Assembly (NCBI GenBank): GCA_903862955.1
Contig: CAIPAH010000022.1
Location: 186,001-250,000 of the forward strand
Reading direction: 5' to 3'
Length of the DNA stretch: 64,000 nt
Source of the DNA: an uncultured Opitutia bacterium
Lineage (GTDB): Bacteria; Verrucomicrobiota; Verrucomicrobiia; Opitutales; Opitutaceae
The position numbers and the translations under genes are program-made. The first letter of the stretch is position 1. Each line of letters opens with the position of its first letter. The notes under the pieces are model-generated. The model made no database searches and was not told the origin of the DNA. It saw only the letters and a list, made by a program, of their open reading frames with translations. Positions 35,756 through 44,073 of this stretch are shown in pieces.

Positions 35756-35806
35756 CACGCCAAGCTGCCAAGATTGGGCTGTCCAGAGCTTGGCGACTTG
35801 GCGTGA
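35756..35806. repeat. CCAAG-word inverted repeat between convergent genes
   Basis: The left arm 35756-35773 (cacgccaagctgccaaga) and right arm 35786-35805 (gagcttggcgacttggcgtg) form a hairpin with a roughly 12 nt loop. It sits between the AsmA-like and sulfatase-like genes and probably serves as a shared terminator. Confidence 0.75.
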
Positions 35807-35809
35807 CAC

Positions 35810-37093
35810 CTACCCCACCAGCCTTCGCAGCCCCACAATCTCCCCCGCCCTCGCCAGATCACCGGCGAGGTTTTTCATTTCCAGCGGATCGCTCTCGAGG
35901 TCGAAGAATAGCCACGGCGAGCCATCCGCGTTGAGCACGAGCTTGCGCGTTTGGGTGCGCACGCCGCGCCACACCCGGTCGCACTGGTAGGGCAGCGCCA
36001 CGACGGACGGCATCGAGATTTGCGCCACGATGGGTTGAGTCGGCTTTGACGCACCCGGCCCGGCCGTGGACAACGTCGCCAAATCCAACAGCGAAACCGC
36101 CGCGTCATCCTTCCGCGCCGCCACCCCGGGCGTCCGGACCAGCAGCGGCACCCGCAGGCTCTCCTCGTAAGGCCAGCCTTTCCGAAACAATCCGTGCGCG
36201 CCGTGCATGTCGCCGTGCACGCTGGTGAACACGACGATCGTCTCCTCGCGTCGCGTCGACGCCACCAGCCGCCCAATCGCCCGGTCCGTGGCCTCGATGT
36301 GCGCGTAATAGCCCGCAAGTTCCTTTCGCGCCTTGGCCTCCACCTCGCCGCCCCGCGGCACATTCGCGGGCAAAATAATCTCACCCGGCGCCCGCGCCGC
36401 CACGCCGGCCGCCGGCGCGCCATACGGCGGATGCGGCGCCTCCAGGCTCACAACGCAAAACCAAGGCTGTCGGTCGGGCTTTCCCGACCGCCGTAGGCTC
36501 GGCGAAGGAGGAACGCCCGATAGGCTGCGGTTCGCGGCCGAATTATCGGGGCTAAATCCCGACCTACACCAGTCACCAGTGCGGTCGACGACCACGTCGC
36601 TCTGATACCCCTTCACCTGCACCGGCTCCGGCAGCCGCGTTCCATGCAGCCACGGGTCGTTCAGCAGAAAGCCGCTCTCGAATCCTTCCCAGAACTCGAA
36701 CCCGCCGCGCGACTCCGCCGGCACCACCATCTTCGCGTGCGCCTCGCCGATCAGCGTCACGGTCGGATCGCGCTTCGCCAGGTGCCACTTGCCGAAAAAC
36801 GCCGTCGCGTAGCCCCGCTCCTTCATCTCATTCGCCACCGTCCGCGCTGACGCCGGCAACGGGTCGAAATAGTCCCGCACCCCGTTCGCGGGCGACAATA
36901 CGCCAGTCAGCATCGCGGCCCGCGCAAACGGCCCAAACGGATGGGGCGTCACCGCCTGCGTGTAGTTCACGCTCTCCGCCGCCAGCGCGTCGAGACATGG
37001 CGTCCGCACATTCGGGTCGCCCGCATACCCCGTCGCCGCCGCCCGCCACTGGGTCGTCACAATCCACAGGATGTTCGGCTGGCGCGGGCTCAT
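35810..37093 (-). CDS. Sulfatase-like protein with lost catalytic residues (427 aa)
   Basis: The alkaline-phosphatase/sulfatase fold is clear: PNILWIVTTQWRAAATGY, TPCLDALAAESVNYTQA, FFGKWHLAKRDP, WFCVVSLEAPHPPY, KGWPYEESLRVPLLVRTPG. The catalytic features are degraded. DDQ near residue 13 is TTQ. The formylglycine motif CxPSR is GPFAR at 54-58, with no Cys or Ser. SDHGD near residue 290 is SVHGD. Metal binding and sulfate-ester hydrolysis are therefore unlikely. About 30 extra residues at roughly 173-203 (SGFSPDNSAANRSLSG and on) are encoded by repeat sequence. It may be a non-catalytic binding protein or a gene in decay. Divergent from the dienelactone hydrolase gene. Confidence 0.85.
   Translation of the reverse strand: MSPRQPNILWIVTTQWRAAATGYAGDPNVRTPCLDALAAESVNYTQAVTPHPFGPFARAAMLTGVLSPANGVRDYFDPLPASARTVANEMKERGYATAFFGKWHLAKRDPTVTLIGEAHAKMVVPAESRGGFEFWEGFESGFLLNDPWLHGTRLPEPVQVKGYQSDVVVDRTGDWCRSGFSPDNSAANRSLSGVPPSPSLRRSGKPDRQPWFCVVSLEAPHPPYGAPAAGVAARAPGEIILPANVPRGGEVEAKARKELAGYYAHIEATDRAIGRLVASTRREETIVVFTSVHGDMHGAHGLFRKGWPYEESLRVPLLVRTPGVAARKDDAAVSLLDLATLSTAGPGASKPTQPIVAQISMPSVVALPYQCDRVWRGVRTQTRKLVLNADGSPWLFFDLESDPLEMKNLAGDLARAGEIVGLRRLVG
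36468..36575. repeat. Composite TAGGTCGGG-type palindrome inside the sulfatase-like gene
   Basis: The left part (ctgtcggtcgggctttcccg) and right part (tatcggggctaaatcccgac) are imperfect reverse complements. They enclose a second palindromic word, ccgtaggctcggcgaaggag, at 36491. The reading frame of the host gene stays open. The architecture matches the intergenic copy at 44017-44073. Confidence 0.65.
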
Positions 37094-37130
37094 CGGTGCG
37101 TGTTAGCTACGTTCCGACGCTCTTCTCATC

Positions 37131-37919
37131 ATGACAATCATAGACAACGAATTCACCGACCTTGCCACGCCCACCGGCCCCATGCGGACCCACCTGTTCC
37201 GGCCGGCCGCGCCCGGCAAATACCCCGGGATCCTGCTCTACTCGGAAATCTTTCAGGTCACCGGCCCCATCCGCCGGACCGCGGCGTTTCTCGCGGGGCA
37301 TGGCTTTGTCGTCGCCGTCCCCGAGATCTATCACGAGTTCGAGCCCGCCGGCAAAGTCCTTGCCTACGACCAACCCGGCGCCACCCGGGGCAACGAGCTC
37401 AAGACCACCAAGGAACTCGCCGCTTACGATGCCGACGCCCGCGCCGTGCTTGCCCATCTCGCGCAGCATCCGCAGTGCACCGGCCAGCTCGGCACGATCG
37501 GCATTTGCATCGGCGGCCACCTCGCGTTCCGCGCTGCGATGAACCCCTCGGTGCTGGCCGGCGTGTGCTTCTACGCGACCGACCTCCACAAGCACGGCCT
37601 CGGCAAGGGCATGAAGGACGACTCGCTCGCCCGCGCCAGTGAGATCCAGGGCGAGCTACTCATGATCTGGGGCCGGCAGGACCCGCACATCCCGCTCGAA
37701 GGACGCGTCAAGGTCCACGCCGCACTCGGCGCCGCCGGGCTGAATTTCACCTGGCACGAGTTCAACGGTGCCCACGCGTTCCTGCGCGACGAGGGCACCC
37801 GCTACGACCCCGAACTCGCGTCCCTCGGCCTCGGCCTCGCCGTCAGCCTCTTCCGCCGCAAGCTCGGCGAAGGCGACCTCCGCGCCGCCCCCAGCGGCCC
37901 GACCGAGACCAAGCACTGA
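37131..37919 (+). CDS. Dienelactone hydrolase family protein (262 aa)
   Basis: Alpha/beta hydrolase of the DLH family. The nucleophile elbow is GICIGGHLA with Cys as in dienelactone hydrolase, the Asp is in GRQDPHIPL, and the His is in NGAHAFLRD. YPGILLYSEIFQVTGPIRRTA matches the N-terminal oxyanion region. The start MTIIDNEFTDL is well placed, 37 bp from the divergent sulfatase-like start, so promoters must overlap. The substrate is probably a lactone or ester; no aromatic-degradation genes are nearby. Confidence 0.9.
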   Translation: MTIIDNEFTDLATPTGPMRTHLFRPAAPGKYPGILLYSEIFQVTGPIRRTAAFLAGHGFVVAVPEIYHEFEPAGKVLAYDQPGATRGNELKTTKELAAYDADARAVLAHLAQHPQCTGQLGTIGICIGGHLAFRAAMNPSVLAGVCFYATDLHKHGLGKGMKDDSLARASEIQGELLMIWGRQDPHIPLEGRVKVHAALGAAGLNFTWHEFNGAHAFLRDEGTRYDPELASLGLGLAVSLFRRKLGEGDLRAAPSGPTETKH

Positions 37920-37960
37920 TTTGTCACCACGAAACACACGAAATTTGAATCGCGATCCTT

Positions 37961-38048
37961 GCCCGCGAATTGCGCGAATAGACGCGAATCGATCGGCCTA
38001 GAACCCAACGGCGGATGAAATTCGTGTCTATTCGCGCAATTCGCGGGC
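37961..38048. repeat. CGCGAAT-word inverted repeat with nearly identical arms
   Basis: The left arm 37961-37989 (gcccgcgaattgcgcgaata) and right arm 38020-38048 match as reverse complements at 28 of 29 positions by my count, with a 30 bp loop. It lies between convergent dienelactone hydrolase and glycosidase-like genes. A short ACACGAA word (gaaacacacgaaa) precedes it. Confidence 0.9.
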
Positions 38049-38058
38049 GAAGTATTGG

Positions 38059-39645
38059 TTAACTCCTCACGGCTAGTTCGATGTTCGTGATCGTTACCGG
38101 CACAGACGACATCACGGCGATCTCGTTCGGCCCGAACCTCAGGTCCGCCCCGTGCACCGGGAAATCCCGGCAGCGAGCCACCTCCGGCGGCATCTGGTCA
38201 TAGGGCTCGTCAAACAACCGTGCTTTCTCCGCCGGCCGCGACGGCGCCTGCAGCCGGCCATTCACCTGCACCCGGATCAGCGCGCCGGGCTCCGCCTTGG
38301 CCGTCACCACCCGCAGCGTGCATTTCCTCTCCGCGGCATTTTTCTCTGCCACGATCATCGTCGCCAGCAGCGGGGCATCCGGGGTCATCGCGGCCGGCAG
38401 CAGCTCGCGCGCGTCCACGAAGCGGAAGTCGAACAGGTCGTTGACGCAGTCCACGAGGTAAAGCTTGTCCGTCCCTTCCAGCGTCGCCGGGTCTCCCAGC
38501 TCTTTCAGCACCTCGACCGGCTCGGTGTGACTCCAATCCCGGCCCTTCGGATCCAGCCCATTGCCCCGCGTGACGTAGAAGTTGAACAGATAAATCCCGT
38601 CCGAACCTTGCGCGTAATGCACAGCCGCCACCCCGCGATAGGCCTCGGCGGTGCCGTCGCGCGGATAAATGTAGACGCCATGCGCCCCCGTGCCGCTGAG
38701 GATATACTCCACCGTGCTGCACACCGGCAGACCCGGCAGCGCCGCCTTGTATTCGGCGATCGGCAGCGAGTAGTGGAGTTTCAGGAAGCGGCCGACGGTG
38801 AGGAAATCGAGGTAACCGCGCCGGTGCCATTCCACCGGGTCCAGTCCGGTCCGCCGGCAGCCCGACAGGCTCGAGGTCACCCGCACGCTCAGCTCGAGGC
38901 GGCGGCCTTTTTCCCGGCCCACCCGGTCCATCATCCGGCGGATTTCGCCGATGAACTCCGTCATGATCGGCGCGCTGCCTTCGCAAAAATCGCGCGGGAA
39001 GGTGTGCGGATGCTGCCCCTCCGCCGGGTGTTCGGGCGGAAAATCCGCTGGGAAGAACGGCGCGCCACGCACAAAGTCCAGTTCCAGCCCGCCGAAGGGA
39101 TAGTTGCGCAGCAGCTCCTCGAAGCATGCCAGCCGGTGCGCCCGCACCTCGGGCCGCGCATAGTTCAATCCGCCGCTCGCCTGGAGCCGAAACTCCGGGT
39201 GGTCGCGGTAAAACTTGTCCGTGTACGGCCCGCGCCGCTCCTCCGCCGTCAGGCAGTGCACGTCGTTCATCCGGATCGTCGCAAACGCCTCGCGTCCGCT
39301 GTCCACCACCGCCTGCACCAGCAGCCCGAAGCAATCGACGCCCTGGTTGCGCCACAAACCGGCCACGCGCTCCGAGGCCTGCGCAAACAGCGTCCCGAGT
39401 TCGTGGTGAAACTTCGCTCGCTCCTCCGGCGACTGCGGCCGCCAGTGACACAGCTCCGACACCTTGCTCGGGTAAACCGTGCTCTGGCCCATGTTCGGGC
39501 AGAGCATGATCGTCGTTACCTGCGAGCCCGCAAACAGGTCCACGTTCTTCCGGATGTCCGCCACCTCGTGGACCCAGAGAAACACGCCCCAGGCATCATA
39601 GTTGTAGATCAGCCTGCGGGGTGCAGCCGGCATGGGACGCCGCAT
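38059..39645 (-). CDS. Glycoside-hydrolase-like TIM-barrel protein (about 528 aa)
   Basis: The sequence starts YNYDAWGVFLWVHEVADIRKN and contains barrel-type motifs: ATIRMNDVHCL, LNYARPEVRAH (as in GHL10-like proteins), FGGLELDFVRGAPFF with the acidic pair expected near the active site, and VTSSLSGCRRTGLDPVEWHR. A beta-sandwich-like C-terminal part ends FGPNEIAVMSS. There is no signal peptide. Two ATGs (39645 and 39633) are possible; a weak GGGAG lies upstream of the first. It resembles uncharacterised hydrolase-like proteins of Verrucomicrobia and Planctomycetes. Substrate unknown. Confidence 0.7.
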   Translation of the reverse strand: MRRPMPAAPRRLIYNYDAWGVFLWVHEVADIRKNVDLFAGSQVTTIMLCPNMGQSTVYPSKVSELCHWRPQSPEERAKFHHELGTLFAQASERVAGLWRNQGVDCFGLLVQAVVDSGREAFATIRMNDVHCLTAEERRGPYTDKFYRDHPEFRLQASGGLNYARPEVRAHRLACFEELLRNYPFGGLELDFVRGAPFFPADFPPEHPAEGQHPHTFPRDFCEGSAPIMTEFIGEIRRMMDRVGREKGRRLELSVRVTSSLSGCRRTGLDPVEWHRRGYLDFLTVGRFLKLHYSLPIAEYKAALPGLPVCSTVEYILSGTGAHGVYIYPRDGTAEAYRGVAAVHYAQGSDGIYLFNFYVTRGNGLDPKGRDWSHTEPVEVLKELGDPATLEGTDKLYLVDCVNDLFDFRFVDARELLPAAMTPDAPLLATMIVAEKNAAERKCTLRVVTAKAEPGALIRVQVNGRLQAPSRPAEKARLFDEPYDQMPPEVARCRDFPVHGADLRFGPNEIAVMSSVPVTITNIELAVRS

Positions 39646-39704
39646 TGTGGCCCGTTCGCTCCCGGGGCGTCGATGGCAAACCAAGCCGGGATCCATCAGG
39701 CAGA

Positions 39705-39778
39705 TTTTAGCCGGAAGCCAGGAAACCAGGAAAATGATCGGACCTCCGATTCGTGGCTTCCTGGCTTCCGGCTTAAAA
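39705..39778. repeat. CCAGGAA-word inverted repeat
   Basis: The arms are ttttagccggaagccaggaa (left, from 39705) and tcgtggcttcctggcttccg (right, ending gcttaaaa at 39778). The ends TTTTAGCCGGAAGCCAGGAA and its reverse complement are almost exact. The same family occurs at 53010-53073. Confidence 0.85.
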
Positions 39779-39798
39779 CAGGTCGTTTTTCCCGCTTC

Positions 39799-41190
39799 TC
39801 ACTGCAGCTTCAGCGGCAACAGGTGGACGCGGCCGGCAAGGTCGTTGAGGAGGTCGGCGGTGTGCTGGGACTTCACGTTGTCCCCGGTGGTCAGCGTCTT
39901 GTAGGGCAGGAAATTCGTCACCAGCGCGCAGTAGTCGCTGTTGACCATGATGCCCAGCAGCTCGCCGGTCTTGCTCAGCACGAGATCGCCGCGCGAGGGC
40001 GCGAAGTCGCCAAAGAGCCGTTTGAAGAATCGGTTGTCCACGCGCACGAAGCCGGGCTGCGACGAGTCCAGTTTGAACCCGACTTCGCCGTAACCCTTGC
40101 CGCCGCCGTTCACCAGCACCGCCTCGGGAAACTTGAACGGCTCGAGCGCGATCGGGTAAACCTTCACACCGAGCGCGGTCGCCTGCGCGGGATCCACCGG
40201 CAGCACCAGCACGCGCGGGTCCAGCGAGAGGAAATGCAGCGCCGGGATGCGGCTGTGATACGCGGGCGGGCGCGAGAATTCCGCGCTGACCTTTTCCCAA
40301 TCGAGGCTGTTCTCGCTGAGCGGAAACGGCGTGTCGTCGATGTGGAGCAGCGCGTAGATCTTCTCGCCGTCGGTCACCAGCACCGTCGCCGCCTCCTTCT
40401 CCCGGGTGGCGGGGCCGAACACGCCCGCGCGCACTGCGGTGAACTTCGCCGTCACCCGGTTCGCGAGGAAGTCGCTGAAGAGCACGTTGGCGTTGATTGG
40501 GCGGTTGTCGCGAATTTCCTTGGTCAGTTCGCCGGATTTCTCCGCGAGCTGGCCCACACCCTGGGCCAGTTGCGTCGTCGCGGCCTGGGCCTTCAACCGG
40601 TCCTGCCGCTCGGCCTCAACCTGCGTCTTCAGCGAGTCGGCCGCCTGGCGCAGCAGTTGCTTTTCCTGCTCGGCGACCTTCACGGCCACGGTCAGGCCCT
40701 CGATCTTTTGCTTCGCGTCCACTTGCTGTTGCGTGAGGGACGCGAGCGACTGGCGCTGGCGCTCGGCCTCGGCGCGCTTGTCGTCCAGCTCGCGCTGGAT
40801 GCGGGCCAGCTCCTCTTTCGTCATCGACGCATCCTGCGTCGCGGCGGCGTATTTCTGGCTCAAATCGGCGGCGCTGCGCTGCGTGGCGGACAACGCGGCG
40901 GAGAGCCGCGTCTGGTCGGCCTGCAACTGCGTGACGTTCTGCTCGCGCTGGGCCAGCGAGCTCTCGGTGGCGGAAAGCTTCTGCGTCAGCGCTTCGCGGG
41001 TGGCGCGTTCGTCGGCCATGGACATCTTCATGGCCTCGACGAGGTCCTGGTCCTTGGTCGCGGCATTGGCGGCCATCTGCGGCACCGCCGGTTGTTTCGG
41101 GGGTATCGGTTCCGCCTTCTCCCAGCGCGTGAGCGCGAGGAGGTTCAGCAGGAGAAAATCGCAGAGGATGAGCAGCAGGGTCTTGTTCAT
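39799..41190 (-). CDS. Membrane-anchored coiled-coil protein with protease-like C-domain (463 aa)
   Basis: The start ATG at 41190 overlaps the upstream gene's stop. One N-terminal helix (KTLLLILCDFLLLNLLALTRW) is followed by a long heptad-type coiled coil from about 55 to 245 (Gln/Ala/Glu-rich, for example SLAQREQNVTQLQADQTRL). The C-terminal 200 residues (VTAKFTAVRAGVFGPATREK, then APSRGDLVLSKTGELLGIMV) look like a trypsin-like double barrel in which the GDSGGP serine motif is SRGDLVLS, so probably inactive. It forms a pair with the multi-helix protein encoded upstream. No named family recognised. Confidence 0.7.
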   Translation of the reverse strand: MNKTLLLILCDFLLLNLLALTRWEKAEPIPPKQPAVPQMAANAATKDQDLVEAMKMSMADERATREALTQKLSATESSLAQREQNVTQLQADQTRLSAALSATQRSAADLSQKYAAATQDASMTKEELARIQRELDDKRAEAERQRQSLASLTQQQVDAKQKIEGLTVAVKVAEQEKQLLRQAADSLKTQVEAERQDRLKAQAATTQLAQGVGQLAEKSGELTKEIRDNRPINANVLFSDFLANRVTAKFTAVRAGVFGPATREKEAATVLVTDGEKIYALLHIDDTPFPLSENSLDWEKVSAEFSRPPAYHSRIPALHFLSLDPRVLVLPVDPAQATALGVKVYPIALEPFKFPEAVLVNGGGKGYGEVGFKLDSSQPGFVRVDNRFFKRLFGDFAPSRGDLVLSKTGELLGIMVNSDYCALVTNFLPYKTLTTGDNVKSQHTADLLNDLAGRVHLLPLKLQ

Positions 41191-42857
41191 GACGCCGTCG
41201 CGAGTTTGACGCCCGTCTGGACCTGGCTCTCGAGGATGAGTTCGCGCTTGTAGGGACGGACGCTGCGGATCTTCACGAGCGCCACGCAAGTGATGCCGAA
41301 GAGATTGGAGGAATAGGCCCCCAGCAGGTTGTAATCAGTTATTTTGAGCACCATCAGGATGAGCGCGGTCGCTGTACCTGCGATGCCGACGTAAAGGCCG
41401 CCGTCAAAGAGGTTCTCCTCGTTTTCCATCAGGCGGAGCTTGGTGAGCGGCGGCAACCCGGAGCGGGCAATCTCGCCGATCTTGCGGAGGCAGGTGACGT
41501 ACATGGCAATTTGCAACGCGGCAAAAATGCCGATCGAGATGAGGGTGGTGGTATCCATGGTGGGAGTGGGATGATCGGTGGAGGGTGGGGGTAGTGTAGA
41601 AGTGGAAACAAGCAGGGGTAAAACGAGCCGCACCCGGTACTCGGAGAGCGGCGCGGCCTTGAGCAGGAAGGGTTCGGTGACGACGACCAGCAGCGCCGCA
41701 AACAGCAACGCGAGCACGCCGCTTTTCATATGCGGCAGGCCGGGCATCCGGTCGGCCCCGGGCGTGACAACCCAGCGATCGAGACCCCGGAAGATAAAAA
41801 ACACGCCCAGCAGGTAGCCGAGGTATTTTACCACGAGCATTACATGGGGGTGGAACAGCACCAGCGACGCGGCGGTGTCGAGCCCCGCGCCCGCACCGTG
41901 GTTCACCGGCACCTGGCGAAGCATCAGCTGGTGGACCGCCCCCTGCCCTTGCGCCAGGGCGAGGCGGAGATCGGCGAGGCCGGACTTGCCGTAGGTGATC
42001 AGGTAAGCCGCCACCTGGTCCGCCGAACCGGAGAAGAGCGCCGCCGCGTAAATGATCGGGAGCTGGTCGGGATCGACGCGCGCGAGGTGCGCAAACTCCC
42101 CCAGCGTCTTGGTGTCCTCCGTGCCGCGAAGCAATTCGCCGAGCTGGGCCCAGTCCAGGCGTTGCCCCAGCGAAAGCAGGTCGAGGAACACCGGCTCGAG
42201 CGCGCCGAGTTCCTTCTGCGCGGTGGCCGTCTCCGCCAGGCTGCGCAGTTCGCGCTGCAACGGCGGCGAGAGGTGTTCGCCTTGATAGAGCAGCGCCGTC
42301 AGCAAAATGACCGCGTCGAGCGGCTGGCCGCCCGGCTGCGTGGCCGGCACGAAGCGCCCGGTGGCTGTGAGGTCACGGGTGCGCAAGATCGACTGCACGC
42401 CGAGCGAGCGGGATTTCTCGAGGTATGCGCGAAGGAGGTCGCGCGCCTTCTCGGTCAGAAAAAAAGTCAGGACCGGCGTGCTGGTCGTCCGGCCCTTGTT
42501 TTCGTGCAAGTTGAAAAGCGGGTCGAGAAACGGGTCCCAGCCGCCCCAGGCGACCATCTCGGGCGCATGCGCGGACAACCGGCCGAGCGCGGTCTCGAGG
42601 TCGGCGGCGCCGGGGTCGTTGATGGCCTTTGCGGCGGCAAGCTCCTGCGCGGCGGGGCCGATCTTCTCGGAGTCGACCAAGCGGCGGCCGAATTGCGCGA
42701 CCGTGGGCGTGCCGGCGCCGGCGACGCGGAGCAGCGCGGGACTGAGGGACTTGAGGTTGACCGGCAGTGACCACGCCGCAAACGCCAGCAGCAAGCCCGC
42801 CGCTGCGACCAAGGGCGCAGCGAGTGGCTTTTTGACAGGTGAGGCCGATGCGCTCAT
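41187..42857 (-). CDS. Polytopic membrane protein, probably a two-part fusion (556 aa)
   Basis: One N-terminal helix (PLVAAAGLLLAFAAWSLPV) leads to a roughly 300-residue extracytoplasmic helical region. Helices follow at HVMLVVKYLGYLLGVFFIF and SGVLALLFAALLVVVTEPFLL. A Pro/Ser/Thr linker (STSTLPPPSTDHPTPT) leads to a separate-looking 3-helix module starting MDTTTLISIGIFAALQIAMY and containing LMENEENLFDGGLYVGIAG. The start at 42857 (MSASASPVKK) replaces the listed one. Its stop overlaps the next gene's ATG. A structural or scaffold role is possible; no family recognised. Confidence 0.7.
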   Translation of the reverse strand: MSASASPVKKPLAAPLVAAAGLLLAFAAWSLPVNLKSLSPALLRVAGAGTPTVAQFGRRLVDSEKIGPAAQELAAAKAINDPGAADLETALGRLSAHAPEMVAWGGWDPFLDPLFNLHENKGRTTSTPVLTFFLTEKARDLLRAYLEKSRSLGVQSILRTRDLTATGRFVPATQPGGQPLDAVILLTALLYQGEHLSPPLQRELRSLAETATAQKELGALEPVFLDLLSLGQRLDWAQLGELLRGTEDTKTLGEFAHLARVDPDQLPIIYAAALFSGSADQVAAYLITYGKSGLADLRLALAQGQGAVHQLMLRQVPVNHGAGAGLDTAASLVLFHPHVMLVVKYLGYLLGVFFIFRGLDRWVVTPGADRMPGLPHMKSGVLALLFAALLVVVTEPFLLKAAPLSEYRVRLVLPLLVSTSTLPPPSTDHPTPTMDTTTLISIGIFAALQIAMYVTCLRKIGEIARSGLPPLTKLRLMENEENLFDGGLYVGIAGTATALILMVLKITDYNLLGAYSSNLFGITCVALVKIRSVRPYKRELILESQVQTGVKLATAS

Positions 42858-42918
42858 GGACCGGGAGTATTTATTTGCGGGCTGCAGATAGCAATCCACG
42901 CTTGGGGGACACCGACCA

Positions 42919-43488
42919 ATGCCACTTCCCATTGTTCATTATAACGACCCTATTTTGCGCAAGAAGGGGGAAAAAGTCACCGCCTTCGACCCCGCCCTCG
43001 CGAAACTGGCCAAGTCCATGATCGACGCCATGCACGAGGCGGCCGGCATCGGGCTCGCGGCCCAGCAGATCGGCCGGGCGTTGCAGCTTTGCGTCGTGGA
43101 TCTGCGCCAGGCCGAAGTCGATTTCACCTGGGAATTCGACGGCCGGCCCCTGCCGCTCGACCTCTGGATGCCGATCGCCGTCGTGAATCCCAAGATCACG
43201 CCGATCCGCGGCACCGAGGAGGTCGTGGCCGAGGAAGGCTGCCTGTCGTTCCCGAAAATCCGCGGCGACGTCGCCCGCCCCGACGCCATTTCCGTGACGT
43301 TCCAGGACGAGACCGGGGGCACCCACATCTTGAAAGCCGACGGCCTGCTGGCCCGCTGCATCCAGCACGAAGCCGATCACCTGAACGGCGTGCTGTTCAT
43401 TGACCGCATGGACAAAAAGAGCCGCGCGGGAATCGAGGACGCCGTCAAGGCCCTCGCCAAGGAAACCCGCGAGGCCGCGAAGTCATGA
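42919..43488 (+). CDS. def: Peptide deformylase
   Basis: Metalloenzyme removing the N-formyl group from new proteins. All three motifs are present: GIGLAAQQIG (motif 1), EEGCLSFP with the metal Cys (motif 2) and QHEADHLNGVLF with the two His and catalytic Glu (motif 3). At 189 aa it is of normal size. The stop overlaps the ATG of the cobalamin adenosyltransferase gene (ATGA), indicating coupled translation. It is divergent from the membrane-protein pair. Confidence 0.97.
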   Translation: MPLPIVHYNDPILRKKGEKVTAFDPALAKLAKSMIDAMHEAAGIGLAAQQIGRALQLCVVDLRQAEVDFTWEFDGRPLPLDLWMPIAVVNPKITPIRGTEEVVAEEGCLSFPKIRGDVARPDAISVTFQDETGGTHILKADGLLARCIQHEADHLNGVLFIDRMDKKSRAGIEDAVKALAKETREAAKS

Positions 43489-44021
43489 GCGCCAGCCGTT
43501 CCATTGCCACGCGGACCGGCGATGACGGCAGCACCAGCCTGCTTTACGGGCAGCGCGTGGCGAAGGATCACCCGCAGATCGAGGCCGTCGGCGCGTTCGA
43601 CGAGCTCAATGCCGCGATCGGTTTCGCCAAGGCGACGTCGCCCGACGCGACGCAAAAGGCCGCGCTCGAGTTGATCCAGAAAGACCTCGTCGCGCTGATG
43701 GGCGAACTCGCCTGCGCGGAGGCGGACGTGGCGCGCTACGCCGAATCGAAATTTCAAAAGATTGGGGACCCGGAGCTCGCCCGCATCGACGCCGCGCTCG
43801 CCGCCGCCGAAGCCAAGCCCCTTCGCCTCGACGGCTGGGCCACGCCCGGCGCGAATCTGCCCGCCGCCGCCCTCGACCTGGCCCGCACCGCCGCCCGGCG
43901 CGCCGAGCGCCGCCTGGTCGCCCTCCCCTCGCAGGGCCGCAGCGTGCGCCCGGTGCTGTTTCGCTACGTGAACCGCGTGTCGGACCTGCTCTGGCTGCTC
44001 GCTCGCGCCGCCGAATCGTAG
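43485..44021 (+). CDS. PduO-type ATP:cob(I)alamin adenosyltransferase (178 aa)
   Basis: Makes adenosylcobalamin from cob(I)alamin and ATP. The N-terminal ATP loop is TRTGDDGSTSLLYG, then FDELNAAIGFAK, and the C-terminal signature RTAARRAERRLVAL with FRYVNRVSDLLWLLAR. It is translationally coupled to def. The TAG stop codon (44019-44021) lies in a TAGGTCGGG-type repeat. It implies use of a B12-dependent enzyme elsewhere in the genome. Confidence 0.92.
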   Translation: MSASRSIATRTGDDGSTSLLYGQRVAKDHPQIEAVGAFDELNAAIGFAKATSPDATQKAALELIQKDLVALMGELACAEADVARYAESKFQKIGDPELARIDAALAAAEAKPLRLDGWATPGANLPAAALDLARTAARRAERRLVALPSQGRSVRPVLFRYVNRVSDLLWLLARAAES

Positions 44022-44073
44022 GTCGGGCTTTACGCCCGATAGCTCGGAATATCGGGGATAAACCCCGACCTAC
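44017..44073. repeat. TAGGTCGGG-type inverted repeat supplying a stop codon
   Basis: The left arm 44017-44040 (cgtaggtcgggctttacgcc) and right arm 44050-44073 (atcggggataaaccccgacc) agree as reverse complements at about 20 of 24 positions. The left arm contains the TAG stop of the adenosyltransferase gene. Confidence 0.8.

Noticed and set aside
32853-35771. 972-aa minus-strand open frame opposite the AsmA-like gene
   Set aside because: Exact antisense of a well-supported gene; its composition (Gly/Val/Glu/Arg) is that of reversed coding sequence.
38152-41253. 1033-aa open frame on the plus strand opposite the glycosidase-like and coiled-coil genes
   Set aside because: It spans two real minus-strand genes and a repeat, is Arg/His/Leu-rich with no domain, and is a typical antisense shadow of high-GC codon use.
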